From positions 23,553-87,552 of the forward strand of contig NZ_KQ236746.1 in the NCBI RefSeq assembly GCF_001185345.1: a stretch of DNA of 64,000 nucleotides, in the 5' to 3' direction. This DNA comes from Dorea sp. D27. Its GTDB lineage: Bacteria; Bacillota; Clostridia; Lachnospirales; Lachnospiraceae. The notes under the pieces were generated by a model that saw only the letters and a program-made list of their open reading frames with translations, was not told the origin of the DNA and made no database searches. Below, one piece after another: positions 52,330-61,796 of the stretch (position 1 is the first letter of the stretch; every line of letters starts with the position of its first letter). The position numbers were made by a program, and so were the translations under genes.

Positions 52330-52405
52330 CCGTACGCATACGGCGGCGGATATCCTTGCTCCCACCAATGAGCGGGGGCCAAAAGACCAGAAGGAGGTGC
52401 GAAGA
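52330..52405 (+). ncRNA. Candidate S6:S18-binding leader of rpsF
   Basis: The 100-base leader holds the hairpin CCGTA-CGCA-TACGG (52330-52343) and a second structure where TTGCTCC could pair with GGGGGCC or GGAGGTG near the ribosome site. rpsF leaders in many bacteria bind the S6:S18 complex for feedback. I infer this from position and structure only. Confidence 0.4.
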
Positions 52406-52409
52406 CGAC

Positions 52410-52697
52410 ATGAACAAATATGAATTAGCTGTTGTTGTCAATGCAAAAATCGAAGATGACGAAAGAGCACAGGTTATCGAAAAGGTAAAAGCGTTAGTAG
52501 AACGTTTCGGTGGCAATGTGACAGACGTCGATGAATGGGGTAAGAAAAGATTAGCTTACGAGATTCAGAAGATGAAAGAAGCATATTACTATTTCATCCA
52601 CTTCGAATCTGCAGCAGAAGTTCCAGGCGAGATTGAACAGAGAATCCGCATTATGGACAACGTGCTCAGATATTTATGCGTGAAACAAGAGGCATAA
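52410..52697 (+). CDS. rpsF: Ribosomal protein S6
   Basis: 95 residues, full-length S6 with MNKYELAVVVNAKIE, VDEWGKKRLAYEIQK and the C-terminal LRYLCVK. It binds S18 and 16S rRNA in the small-subunit platform. Ribosome site AGGAGGTGCGAAG precedes ATG 52410. First gene of the conserved rpsF-ssb-rpsR operon. Confidence 0.97.
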   Translation: MNKYELAVVVNAKIEDDERAQVIEKVKALVERFGGNVTDVDEWGKKRLAYEIQKMKEAYYYFIHFESAAEVPGEIEQRIRIMDNVLRYLCVKQEA

Positions 52698-52718
52698 GCA
52701 GGAAGAAGAGGTATAAAT

Positions 52719-53162
52719 ATGAATAAAGTAATTTTGATGGGACGCTTAACGAGAGATCCGGAAGTCAGATACTCACAGGGGGATAACCCTCTGGCCATTG
52801 CAAGATATACGCTGGCTGTCGACCGCAGATTCAAGCGGGACGGAGAGGCTACTGCGGATTTCATTTCGTGTGTTGCTTTCGGAAAACAGGCGGAGCATAC
52901 GGAAAAGTATTACCGTCAGGGGCTCAAGGTTACGATCAGCGGCCGTATCCAGACAGGAAGCTATACGAATAAAGACGGCGTTAAAGTATATACGACCGAG
53001 GTTGTCGTTGAAGAGCAGGAATTTGCTGAGAGCAAGGCTGCAAGCGATGCCAATGCAGGAAGTTTCCATCAGGCGGCCCCAGCACCGGCACCGGTGTCAG
53101 ACGCTGGTGACGGCTTCATGAATATTCCAGATGGAATAGATGAAGAATTACCGTTCAATTAA
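52719..53162 (+). CDS. ssb: Single-stranded DNA-binding protein
   Basis: 147 residues with an OB fold (residues 1-110, MNKVILMGRLTRDPEVRYS, GQ..FISCVAFGKQAE) and an acidic tail ending DGIDEELPFN, the partner-binding tip of SSB. The position between rpsF and rpsR is the standard Firmicutes arrangement. Confidence 0.96.
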   Translation: MNKVILMGRLTRDPEVRYSQGDNPLAIARYTLAVDRRFKRDGEATADFISCVAFGKQAEHTEKYYRQGLKVTISGRIQTGSYTNKDGVKVYTTEVVVEEQEFAESKAASDANAGSFHQAAPAPAPVSDAGDGFMNIPDGIDEELPFN

Positions 53163-53204
53163 GCGAAAGCAATCGAATATTCATTTTCAGAAAGGAGAAC
53201 AGCT

Positions 53205-53471
53205 ATGGCTTACGATAAAGGAAATCGTCCGGAAGGCGGCTTCAAAAGAAGAGGCGGCGGACGCAGAAGAAAGAAAGTATGTGTATTCTGTGGTAAAGAG
53301 AATAACGAGATAGATTACAAAGATGTAGCAAAGTTGAGAAAATATATCTCTGAGAGAGGCAAAATTCTTCCAAGAAGAATCACAGGAAACTGTGCGAAGC
53401 ATCAGAGAGCTCTGACTGTTGCAATCAAGAGAGCAAGACATATCGCTATCATGCCATATGTCCAGGAGTAA
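53205..53471 (+). CDS. rpsR: Ribosomal protein S18
   Basis: 88 residues. N-terminal basic stretch with [18 protein letters not shown] (two cysteines of a C+ type S18), then the conserved [20 protein letters not shown] core (given in part). Last gene of its operon. Confidence 0.97.
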   Translation: MAYDKGNRPEGGFKRRGGGRRRKKVCVFCGKENNEIDYKDVAKLRKYISERGKILPRRITGNCAKHQRALTVAIKRARHIAIMPYVQE

Positions 53472-53491
53472 TCCGAACAGAAGATATATGA

Positions 53492-53519
53492 CCGCCGCTG
53501 CTTTGCAGCGGCGGTTTTT
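53492..53519 (+). terminator. Terminator of the rpsF-ssb-rpsR operon
   Basis: Perfect stem CCGCCGCTGC-TTT-GCAGCGGCGG followed by T5. Confidence 0.92.
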
Positions 53520-53549
53520 GGTATCATAGGATTAGGGTGTCAAAAGGTT

Positions 53550-54202
53550 ATGCCACAGGTGCTTGATGCCGACGCAGAGCAGCGGCAGGAATACTACAAT
53601 TCCTATGTGGACACTTACTTGATGCGCGATGTCGCGGAGGCGGGCGGCATCACAGATGCAGTGCGCTTCCGCAAGTTTTTGAACGCCTGCACAGCCCTGG
53701 TGGCCGAGCAGGTTAATTATAAGACGCAGGCCGAAGCCGCCGATATCGCACAGCCTACAGCAAAGGAGTGGGTGCGGGTGCTGCAAGGGCTGGGGATTAT
53801 CTACCTTTTACAGCCGTTTTCCAACAACGAATTGAAGCGGCTCACCAAAACGCCAAAGCTGTATTTCTGCGATACTGGCCTTTGCGCCTATCTCTCCATG
53901 TGGCTTACGCGGGACACCTTAATGAACGGCGCGGTCAACGGACATTACTTTGAAAACTATGTGGTGATGGAGCTGTTGAAATACTATACCTATGCAAAGG
54001 CAAAGGCCAACCTGACCTATTACCGCGATTCCAACGCCAAGGAGATCGACGTTTTTGTAGAGGAAAACAATCTGATACACCCGCTGGAGATCAAGAAGTC
54101 CGCCAACCCTGGCCGCCGCGATGCGGCGGCATACTCTGCATGTGCGAGGAAGTTATACCCATTGACGATAAAAACTGCTTCATCCCCTGTAATCTGATTT
54201 AG
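53550..54202 (+). pseudogene. Decayed AAA_14/DUF4143 ATPase remnant
   Basis: The frame from 53550 encodes the C-terminal DUF4143 half of a widespread AAA_14 ATPase family (QRQEYYNSYVDTYLMRDVAE, LYFCDTGLCAYLS, IDVFVEENNLIHPLEIKKS). The N-terminal AAA domain with Walker motifs is missing, and the fragment begins right after the rpsR terminator. After PGRRD (~54120) the family sequence resumes in another frame as ILCMCEEVIPIDDKNCF and reaches the true stop TAG at 54200-54202. An N-terminal truncation plus an internal deletion of roughly 15 codons with a frameshift are thus visible. Base use is more G+C-rich than its neighbours, fitting acquisition by transfer. Confidence 0.82.
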
Positions 54203-54349
54203 ACGCGAAAACGGTTAAGGTAGATTAGAGTTGACGGTATATATCGTGCAAATTCTGAAAGTATAAGTACACAACTGTCTGAAAAAGAGTTATAATAATC
54301 ATATAATCAAGGGAACCAGAGTCGGGCAGAAGGCGAGGAGATGGTTAAT

Positions 54350-54970
54350 ATGAAGAAGAACACGATTATCACGATAGGGAGACAGTTTGGAAGCGGCGGA
54401 CACGAGATTGGCAACCGGCTGGCAGAGCGCCTGGACATACCGCTCTATGACCGGAACCTGATTCAGATGGCGGCGAAGGAACTGGGCATCAGCCACGAGA
54501 CGGCAGAGACGGTTGATGAGACGATCCTCGGAAAGTTCCTGTCGGCATATGTGGTGAATATGGGTGAGTACACTTCTTTCGTGGACGGAGAGGCGACAGA
54601 ACCTTTGAGCGACCAGGTATACCAGACGCAGTCGGACATCATCAGGAAATTGGCGCAGAGAAGCCCGTGCATCATGGTAGGGAGGTGTGCGGATTACATT
54701 CTGGAATATGATTTTAACGTCATCAATGCATTTATCTATGCGGAAAAAGATGACAGGGTGCGCCGCGTCATGAAGATATACAACCTGAGTGAAAAACAGG
54801 CGCAGGAAAAGATGAAAAAAACGGATAAAGAGAGAAAGCTTTACTATGAAGCCCACACAGGCCGTGCTTGGGGCAGCATAGAATCACACCAGATGCTGTT
54901 CAACGTGAGCAGGCTCGGGATAGATGATATCGTTGATGTACTGGCCGCCATGTTCCGCGCCAGAAGGTAA
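54350..54970 (+). CDS. Cytidylate kinase-like protein
   Basis: 206 residues of the cytidylate_kin2-like family. P-loop-like GRQFGSGGHEIG at residues ~10-21, and a nucleotide-binding region with VGRCADYIL near 110. Members are AAA-fold nucleotide kinases of uncertain substrate, shorter or different from essential Cmk. I choose ATG 54350, which has AGGCGAGGAG 9 bases before it; ATG 54341 directly abuts that site. Confidence 0.8.
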   Translation: MKKNTIITIGRQFGSGGHEIGNRLAERLDIPLYDRNLIQMAAKELGISHETAETVDETILGKFLSAYVVNMGEYTSFVDGEATEPLSDQVYQTQSDIIRKLAQRSPCIMVGRCADYILEYDFNVINAFIYAEKDDRVRRVMKIYNLSEKQAQEKMKKTDKERKLYYEAHTGRAWGSIESHQMLFNVSRLGIDDIVDVLAAMFRARR

Positions 54971-55045
54971 TGCAAGAACGCGGAAAACGCAGACTCCAGA
55001 TGGATTCGACAGGAAAGCTGAATGCTTTCCCGTCTCAGCCATCTC

Positions 55046-55072
55046 AAAAACCGGACTTGAGTTCCGGTTTTT
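55046..55072 (+). terminator. Terminator after the kinase-like gene
   Basis: AAAAACCGGA pairs with TCCGGTTTTT around a 7-base loop. Bases 55073-55253 hold no gene that I can support. Confidence 0.75.
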
Positions 55073-55253
55073 GGTCTGTGTTCGCCGCGCTCTTTTTGTT
55101 AACATCTTGGCAAAGCTCCCTCCAACAGCCAGGAACCATCCCACATCTTCCCGCTGTCTGATACACCTCAAAGCTCAAATTTTCCAAATCTGCAGGATTC
55201 CCTGCACTGTTCCAATGGATAGAATTATTGGTGGATAATGGCAGGCATGTTTG

Positions 55254-57416
55254 CTACTTTGACCGCCAGAGAATCTCGCATGGCTGTAGTGTTATGGTCT
55301 CGCGGTTGCCTTCTCCGTCGTAGAAGGCTGTCGTCTGCACTTCATTGGAGTTGTTGAGGATTGCGTATTTTCCGCTCTCGGGGTAGGCGTTGACCTCGCA
55401 GTTCAGGTTGTCGGCGTACCATCTTAGGAATTGGTCTTCTTTATGGGCGGCGTAGTATAGAGCCCGCATCAGGAGCCGGGTGTTCTCATAGCTGTACGGA
55501 AGTCCCGCGATGTATACGCCGCGGCCTTTTCCGTACGTATTGGAGGCAAGATGCACTTCGTTGTCAGAGTATTCGATAATCTCCGTTCTGGCAGAGAGGG
55601 CGTAGATATCATGCTTGCTTTCTCCAAAGTCGAAGGCGGCGGACCGGTCCTCTGTGATAAAGTGTGTATCAAGCGCATCTTTATAATATTTGTCCGTAGA
55701 AAGGGTGAAGCCAAGCTCCTTGTCCACGCCGAGTGCATCCGCAAGCTGGAAGAAGCGGCCGCCGTGGTGGACCGCAGACGGCTCGCCCACACCGACGAAC
55801 CCGCCGCCTGCATGTATCCACCGGCGTATGGTGGTGAGAAGCTGCGTATCCAGCCATTCCTCCCCGCCTGAGAACGCGGTTCCGGCATCGCCGGCGTTGA
55901 GGATGACATCGATATCCTCCGGAATGCCGTTGCTGCGGATGTCGTCAAAGCTCATGAATACGACGTCCACCGCAGCGCCGCTCAATGATTCCAGGATACC
56001 GAAGTAGGAGTAGGTCTGCTTGTACCAGAGTGCGTGGGCCACCATATAAGACTGCCAGGACCGTAAGTGCCCCCAGGAGTTGAGGATGGCGACCTTGAGG
56101 CCGCAGTAAGGCTTCTTTCCTTTTACATTGTCGTATATCAGACGGAATTCGTCCGTAACCTTTTCGATGTAGTCTACAAATTTCGGGAATTTGTAAGCCA
56201 GGCTCAGATACCCCCCGTAGCCGATTCTGTCTACCGGATTTCTCATAAGCGCCCTTCTAGCACTGAGCCAGTTGTCGATTGCCTCGATGCACGGGTCGTT
56301 CCCCTCGTAGAAGGTGTCCGGGAAGAAGTAGGGAAGGAAACGACCCTCCGTATACTTTACTCCAGGGATATCGGAGATGAGGCGCAGGGTGGCTCCTCCG
56401 CCCACGCTGCCGACTACCGCGTCGAGCCCGATGCTTTTAAAGTGCGGGCCGTATGGTTCTGTGCCAATCCAGTTATCCCCGAGGAACATCATGGCTTCTC
56501 TCCCGGCATCGTGCACCAGGTCTACGAGCTCTTTCGCTTTTTTGGCCACGAACTTCTGGATAAATGCCATGTAATCCCGGTATGCTTTAGAGGGAACACG
56601 GAATGTCGTGTTGTAATATCCATTGTCTACGATATCCTCCGGGCGGAGCGCATAGCCATATTCCTGCTCGAATTCTTCCAGAGCGCGGATGGAGACGGTG
56701 GCTCCGTAACCAAACCAGTCTACAAACTTTTCCCGGGCATCCGAATTGAATACGAGCGTAAAGTGGTAGAAGAAGGTCGTGAACCTGACCACATCTGTGT
56801 CCGGATTATCTAGAAGCCATTGCTTCAGGTAGTCTTTTGCGAACGTTCCGGAGGCCGGCTGACGGACGTCAAACGGTATATCGTGAGGCTTGTCCCCCCA
56901 GTTGTTGGTAATATGATTGTACATCTGTGTCGGATCCCAAACTGCATATACGAAGAAGGACACGGTATATTCGTGGAATGGGACGGCTTGCTCAACCGTT
57001 ACAAGATCCTTTTCGGTATCGACAGACCAGTGGCTGGCCGGAACCACTTCCCCGGTCGTACGGTCGATGACTTCCCACCACTTTTTTGGATCATGTACGT
57101 AGTCGGCCTGTACCTGTTCACGGTAATAGCCGTCCAGGAAATCGATGGTGACGGTCGTATCGACGGCAAGATTGTGCCTGGACATGAGCAGCATCTGCTG
57201 GCATTCGTCCATATGTTCTTCGGCGAATGCATTATGGCCTCTTGCAACAAAGTACGTCGTATATATTTTTGCATCTAAAGATTTGATTTCATCATCCAGC
57301 TTCGTGCCATCGCTGTCACGCAGTGCATCCGCGCCCCAGCGGTCAAGCATCTCCTGGGTTTCTTTTAAAAAATCGGATTCGCTCGGCAGCGTGACTCTTC
57401 CTTTTGTTTTAGACAT
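55254..57416 (-). CDS. GH112 phosphorylase (1,3-beta-galactosyl-N-acetylhexosamine phosphorylase)
   Basis: 720 residues, full-length GH112. Domains: TIM barrel (~1-430) with the likely catalytic acid Asp314 in FLGDNWIGTEPYG, a glutamine-amidotransferase-like trimer domain (~435-650), and a C-terminal beta domain. It splits galacto-N-biose or lacto-N-biose with phosphate into galactose 1-phosphate and GalNAc or GlcNAc, inside the cell. GH112 also contains galactosyl-rhamnose phosphorylases, but the nearby N-acetylhexosamine kinase and nucleotidyltransferase genes favour the N-acetylhexosamine type. ATG 57416 has GGGAGGTTAAC in front. It is on the opposite strand to the transporter genes. Confidence 0.88.
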   Translation of the reverse strand: MSKTKGRVTLPSESDFLKETQEMLDRWGADALRDSDGTKLDDEIKSLDAKIYTTYFVARGHNAFAEEHMDECQQMLLMSRHNLAVDTTVTIDFLDGYYREQVQADYVHDPKKWWEVIDRTTGEVVPASHWSVDTEKDLVTVEQAVPFHEYTVSFFVYAVWDPTQMYNHITNNWGDKPHDIPFDVRQPASGTFAKDYLKQWLLDNPDTDVVRFTTFFYHFTLVFNSDAREKFVDWFGYGATVSIRALEEFEQEYGYALRPEDIVDNGYYNTTFRVPSKAYRDYMAFIQKFVAKKAKELVDLVHDAGREAMMFLGDNWIGTEPYGPHFKSIGLDAVVGSVGGGATLRLISDIPGVKYTEGRFLPYFFPDTFYEGNDPCIEAIDNWLSARRALMRNPVDRIGYGGYLSLAYKFPKFVDYIEKVTDEFRLIYDNVKGKKPYCGLKVAILNSWGHLRSWQSYMVAHALWYKQTYSYFGILESLSGAAVDVVFMSFDDIRSNGIPEDIDVILNAGDAGTAFSGGEEWLDTQLLTTIRRWIHAGGGFVGVGEPSAVHHGGRFFQLADALGVDKELGFTLSTDKYYKDALDTHFITEDRSAAFDFGESKHDIYALSARTEIIEYSDNEVHLASNTYGKGRGVYIAGLPYSYENTRLLMRALYYAAHKEDQFLRWYADNLNCEVNAYPESGKYAILNNSNEVQTTAFYDGEGNRETITLQPCEILWRSK

Positions 57417-57648
57417 AGTTAACCTCCCTGATTCAACGCGTGCAGAACGAAAGGGCTCTGTACACGGTATTTAATTTGAGTATATGGAATAACGGGTAAG
57501 AATACAATAGCACGATTGTTGGTTTTTTTTGCACATTTGTGTCTTATCATTTGTACAATCTTGTATTTCACAATGCTGTCTGCTACATTTAAGGCAGAGT
57601 AACAGGATGTGAACAATTGAATATGAATGTAGAAAAGGAGCTGCAAGA

Positions 57649-58299
57649 TTGTCTATGGAGTCTATGGAAGTCGAAGTAATTCAGAGCGCTGATGATTTGG
57701 AAATGCTGTCCCCTTTTAAAGTGGACAATAACTTGTGGGGCACGAAGACCGTCCCGGAAACGTATGGGTATCTCGGATTTGTCCCGGAGGACGGATTCTA
57801 TCTGAAGATGATATGTAAGGAGCCGGATCCGCTGCGGAAATACAAGGATATGAATGCGCCTGTTTACCGTGACAGCGCCATGGAAGCCTTCTTTCTGTTT
57901 GAATCGGAGCGGGAAAGGTACATACAGCCGACGTACCTGAACTTTGAAGTGAATGCCAACGGTGCCCTGCTGGCGGCCTATGGCAAGGAACGTATATACC
58001 GCACTTATTTTGCAAAAGAGGAGCATCAGGAATTCGCGTGCAGCACCTTTATAGAAACAGACCGGTGGAGCGCAATGCTGCGCATACCGGTCTCGATTCT
58101 GGAACATATATACGGTCCCCTCTGTCTGGAGGCCGGCAGTACATTTACCTGTAATTTCTACAAGATATCGGAGGCGGCAGAGATAGAGCATTATGCCTCC
58201 TGGTCGATGATAGAGACGGATGTGCCGAGCTTTCATCTGCCGGAATACTTTGGAACGGCTGTGATATCCGACAGACGAAGGGGCCGCGGGCAGGACTAG
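57649..58299 (+). CDS. CBM9-like carbohydrate-binding protein
   Basis: 216 residues, no signal peptide, similar in pattern to the CBM9_2/DOMON-like family: DNNLWGTKTVPETYGYLGF, YRDSAMEAFFLF, LNFEVNANGALLAAYG and CNFYKISE. Its intracellular location and position beside a GH112 gene suggest a role in glycan metabolism that I cannot name. TTG 57649 is the better start, with AAAGGAG 8 bases before; ATG 57655 is the alternative. It overlaps the end of the convergent AraC gene by 4 bases. Confidence 0.72.
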   Translation: MSMESMEVEVIQSADDLEMLSPFKVDNNLWGTKTVPETYGYLGFVPEDGFYLKMICKEPDPLRKYKDMNAPVYRDSAMEAFFLFESERERYIQPTYLNFEVNANGALLAAYGKERIYRTYFAKEEHQEFACSTFIETDRWSAMLRIPVSILEHIYGPLCLEAGSTFTCNFYKISEAAEIEHYASWSMIETDVPSFHLPEYFGTAVISDRRRGRGQD

Positions 58300-59210
58300 A
58301 AGCTGCCCTCTGCCATCGCTTTTATGGAGGAGGCGTATTCGGAAGGCGTCATTCCAGTAACCTTTTTAAACTGCCTTGAAAAATAATGGATGGAAGTGTA
58401 GCCAAGGTGCTCGGATACCTGCGTGAAGTTCATGCGGTTCGTCCGTATCATTTCTTTGGCTGCATCTATCTTCATCTGGGAAAAATACTCGATAATGCCG
58501 AGGGAACTCCTCTCCTTGAAGATTTTCTGCAGCTGTGAACGGCCGATGAGATTATCGCGGCAGATCTGTTCTATCGTTACGTGCGAACTGATATTGCTTT
58601 CAAGATAATCGACGACGCGGTTGAATATTTCATTGTCGCTTCTGTTTTTGGTCGTCTTCTTCGGCGTAGTCTTTGGCAGCTTCTTATCAAATATGATCGG
58701 ATTGGAATACCTTCTTATTATATGTATGAGAAACTGTTCCAGGAAGAGCCGGATGAGCTGTTCAGAACCGAACATGTCAGGTTCCTTCTGAGGCATGTTC
58801 TGCAGATAAGGATCGTCCAGCCTGCAGTCGAAACAACGGCGCGCTTCAATAATAATAGAGGCGAGGAGGTTGCGCTCCGTCTCGTCGATTTTCAAAATAC
58901 GTTTTTTAAAAAAGCGCATGGCTTCATTGCGGCATTGGAACGACACTACGACGAGGTTAGGGGCAGAGTCGCCGGTCGCTTTTACATTATGAAATTCGTT
59001 TGGCTGGTGGAATGCCACATCGCCCTTCTTCAGCACGGTGAAAGAACTGCCGCCTGTCACTCCGACCTCCCCTTTGTCCACGCAGATGAACTCCCAGAAG
59101 TCGTGGGATTCTCCTTCAAATGAGAAATCGCTCATATATTCAAAGTAATGGATACTGTAGATCTTGCCGACAGAAATAGAATCTTTTAATTCAACTCCGT
59201 TATATCCCAT
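58296..59210 (-). CDS. AraC-family regulator with N-terminal cupin
   Basis: 304 residues. N-terminal AraC-binding cupin domain (SHDFWEFICVDKGEVGV, residues ~35-55) and two C-terminal HTH motifs (VTIEQICRDNLIGRSQLQKIF and FTQVSEHLGYTSIHYFSRQF regions). I choose ATG 59210, with GGGGG 6 bases before, over the ATG at 59327. It is divergent from the binding-protein gene at 59418 and lies between the GH112 gene and the importer genes, so it is the likely activator of the galacto-N-biose regulon. Confidence 0.83.
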   Translation of the reverse strand: MGYNGVELKDSISVGKIYSIHYFEYMSDFSFEGESHDFWEFICVDKGEVGVTGGSSFTVLKKGDVAFHQPNEFHNVKATGDSAPNLVVVSFQCRNEAMRFFKKRILKIDETERNLLASIIIEARRCFDCRLDDPYLQNMPQKEPDMFGSEQLIRLFLEQFLIHIIRRYSNPIIFDKKLPKTTPKKTTKNRSDNEIFNRVVDYLESNISSHVTIEQICRDNLIGRSQLQKIFKERSSLGIIEYFSQMKIDAAKEMIRTNRMNFTQVSEHLGYTSIHYFSRQFKKVTGMTPSEYASSIKAMAEGSF

Positions 59211-59252
59211 AATAATCCCCCTGTTTTGTGTGTTTTGTAATATGAATGATGT

Positions 59253-59358
59253 AGATTTTTGTCTAATCTTACTAATATTATACCTCTTGTTTTGTGAAAA
59301 ATCAAAACTTAAATGCTGATAGTGCAAATTAAGAGGATTTTAGGACAAAGATTTTTGT
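59253..59358. promoter_or_regulatory. Two direct copies of AGATTTTTGT between the AraC gene and the importer operon
   Basis: AGATTTTTGT at 59253-59262 and again at 59349-59358. The second continues into TGCATATTTGT, resembling TTTTTTGCACATTTGTG upstream of the GH112 gene (about 57525-57542). These may be AraC-type half-sites. I see no clear -35/-10 pair here. Confidence 0.35.
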
Positions 59359-59417
59359 GCATATTTGTAATACAATAAATCTAGACACAAAGTAAACTTT
59401 ATAGGAGGTAAAGTATT

Positions 59418-60773
59418 ATGAAAAAAAGAGTTTTGAGCGTATTATTGTGCGTAACAATGATCGCTGCCATGGTTGTCGGATGTGGCAAGAAGTCTGACGG
59501 CGATGGGGGAGACAAGGGCGGAAAGAAACTTGTATACTGGGCGATGTGGAGTGAAGGCGAACCACAGGCGAAGGTAATCAAATCCGCCATTGAAAAGTAT
59601 ACGAAAGATACAGGAGTGGAAGTTGACGTACAGTTCAAAGGACGTAATGGACAGCGCGAAGGTCTGCAGCCTGCACTGGATGCAAAGCAGCAGATTGACC
59701 TGTTTGACGAAGACGTTAACCGTGTAAATGGTTCATGGGGCAAATACCTGCTCGATTTGGAAGACCTTGCAAAAGACTTTGAAGCGGAGCATGGCAATGA
59801 GACGCTGTACAAGATTGCCCGCAATGCTTATGCACAGAACAACGACGGAGACGAGACGCTGCACTCTATTCCTTACCAGCCGTCAATCTTCGGATTCTTC
59901 TACAACAAGACATTATTTGACCAAGCCGGCGTTGAAGCAATTCCTACAACATGGGAAGAATTAGATGCAGCATGCGCTAAGATAAAGGATGCCGGCATTA
60001 CACCTATTACAGGCGATACTACATACATGACATCTTTCATGGGATACCACTTAGGACGTTACCTTGGACAGGACGGCGTGAAAGCTCTCGTCGGAGACCC
60101 GGCTGTTGCTGATAAGGTTGAGTCAGGCGATATCGAGAAAGTATCATGGGAGGATGAGAAAGTAGTTCAGGCTGCAAAAGATATCGAAGACTTCGCAGCA
60201 AAGGGATACTTCTCCAAGAACATAGCTTCCAACATCTACCCTGCAGGACAGAATCAGGAATTTGCTCCTGGTGAAGCTGCAATCATTCTCTGTGGTTCCT
60301 GGCTGCCGAACGAAATCAAGGTCGGAGAAAATGCGGAGGGCGATGACAAGATTGAAGTAGCAGATGACCTGACATGGGGTTACTTCAACTACCCATCTGT
60401 GAAAGACGGAAAAGACGACAGCACAGCAAACAATATTGCAAACCAGGTGCTGGCAATCAACAAAGATTCCAAGATGACAGAAGAAGCTTTTGAACTCATC
60501 ACATATATCACGGCAGGAGATGCTGACAAGCAGATGACGACGGACGCTCTGTGTATCCCGGCAGACAAAGCTAACGCTGACGCATGGCCGACAGAGCTTA
60601 CAGAAGTGAAACCAGGATTCGACGCTACGACGACATACTATGACTGGGCTGTAGGCGCAGAAAACAATGGTGACCTTACACCGGTTCTCAACGAAAATGT
60701 TGTGAAGCTGATGGCAGGAAGCATGACGGCAGATGATTTCATCAAGTCTTGTAAAGAGGCAGCAGGACAATAG
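59418..60773 (+). CDS. ABC sugar-binding lipoprotein for galacto-N-biose/lacto-N-biose
   Basis: 451 residues. Lipoprotein signal with lipobox MVVGCGK (Cys ~22) and a CUT1-type solute-binding fold. In Bifidobacterium the matching GL-BP binds lacto-N-biose and galacto-N-biose; context supports the same here. Ribosome site TAGGAGGTAAAG is excellent, and a hairpin terminator follows at 60817, which would make this product more abundant than the permeases. Confidence 0.85.
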   Translation: MKKRVLSVLLCVTMIAAMVVGCGKKSDGDGGDKGGKKLVYWAMWSEGEPQAKVIKSAIEKYTKDTGVEVDVQFKGRNGQREGLQPALDAKQQIDLFDEDVNRVNGSWGKYLLDLEDLAKDFEAEHGNETLYKIARNAYAQNNDGDETLHSIPYQPSIFGFFYNKTLFDQAGVEAIPTTWEELDAACAKIKDAGITPITGDTTYMTSFMGYHLGRYLGQDGVKALVGDPAVADKVESGDIEKVSWEDEKVVQAAKDIEDFAAKGYFSKNIASNIYPAGQNQEFAPGEAAIILCGSWLPNEIKVGENAEGDDKIEVADDLTWGYFNYPSVKDGKDDSTANNIANQVLAINKDSKMTEEAFELITYITAGDADKQMTTDALCIPADKANADAWPTELTEVKPGFDATTTYYDWAVGAENNGDLTPVLNENVVKLMAGSMTADDFIKSCKEAAGQ

Positions 60774-60816
60774 GGCCTGCGCGGTTGACAAGAACAGAAG
60801 TAAATAGGTAATATAT

Positions 60817-60857
60817 ATATGGTGGCATGGCGTCATACGCCGCCACCATATTTTTTA
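60817..60857 (+). terminator. Intra-operon attenuating hairpin between binding protein and permease genes
   Basis: ATATGGTGGC pairs with GCCACCATAT around a loop, followed by seven T. It fits partial termination. Confidence 0.75.
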
Positions 60858-60875
60858 AGACAAGGAGGTTGTCTG

Positions 60876-61781
60876 ATGAAGAAAAATAAAGGAATGATTG
60901 TGGGGTTCCTCGCACCGGCCGTTATTATCTTTCTCATTGTATTCCTGTACCCGATTGTCCGTACGGTAATGATGAGCCTGTATAAGATAGAGGCCGTGAC
61001 AGACACCATGGACTTATGGACATTCGTAGGAGTACAGAACTACCAGAAGCTTTTTACAACGGCTATTTTTAAGACGGCTATGATGAACATCGTGAAGATA
61101 TGGCTTATCGGCGGCATTATCGTAATGGTCATATCGCTGTTCTTCGGCGTAATACTTACAAGCGGTATCAGAGGAAAGAAATTCTTCCGTGCCATCATCT
61201 ATCTGCCGAATATCGTGAGTGCGGTGGCACTGGCTACGATGTGGCTGCAGTACGTGTACAGCCCGAAATTCGGACTTTTGAAGAGCGTGCTGGATGCGCT
61301 CGGATTACATAAGCTGGCAGAGACGCAGTGGACTGCCCCGGAAAACGTATTCTGGGCCCTGCTGCTTGCATACTGCTTTGGTATGATTGGCTACCATATG
61401 CTGATTTGGATGAGCGGAATCGAAAGAATCAGTCCGGACCTGTATGAGGCGGCCACGATTGACGGGGCGAACAAGCCGCAGCAGTTCCGCTACATGACGC
61501 TCCCTCTGCTAAAGGGCGTGTTTAAGACGAACATTACGATGTGGACCGTCAGTACGGCTGCTTTCTTCGTGTGGTCACAGCTGTTCTCGTCTGTTACGGC
61601 CAACCGGGCCACGATAGTGCCTGTACAGTATATGTACATGCAGATATTCGGCGCGGGCAATGCAGTGACAGAGCGTAACGCGGGATACGGCGCGGCAATA
61701 GGTATCATTCTGTGCCTGTGCGTAGTTCTTGTATTTACGGTATGTAACAAGTTCATCAAAGATGACGATTTGGAATTCTAG
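60876..61781 (+). CDS. ABC sugar permease 1 (MalF/UgpA-type)
   Basis: 301 residues, six membrane segments, EAA loop LYEAATIDGANKPQQFRYMT near residue 190. ATG 60876 has AAGGAGGTTGTCTG in front; the longer frame from 60819 begins inside the terminator. It pairs with the next permease to import the disaccharide. No ATPase gene is present, so a shared one is likely. Confidence 0.86.
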   Translation: MKKNKGMIVGFLAPAVIIFLIVFLYPIVRTVMMSLYKIEAVTDTMDLWTFVGVQNYQKLFTTAIFKTAMMNIVKIWLIGGIIVMVISLFFGVILTSGIRGKKFFRAIIYLPNIVSAVALATMWLQYVYSPKFGLLKSVLDALGLHKLAETQWTAPENVFWALLLAYCFGMIGYHMLIWMSGIERISPDLYEAATIDGANKPQQFRYMTLPLLKGVFKTNITMWTVSTAAFFVWSQLFSSVTANRATIVPVQYMYMQIFGAGNAVTERNAGYGAAIGIILCLCVVLVFTVCNKFIKDDDLEF

Positions 61782-61796
61782 GAAGGAGGAGCGGTC

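Noticed and set aside
54970..55161. Short frames overlapping the terminator after the kinase-like gene
   Set aside because: No ribosome site, the frame crosses a clear hairpin terminator, and composition is unlike a gene.
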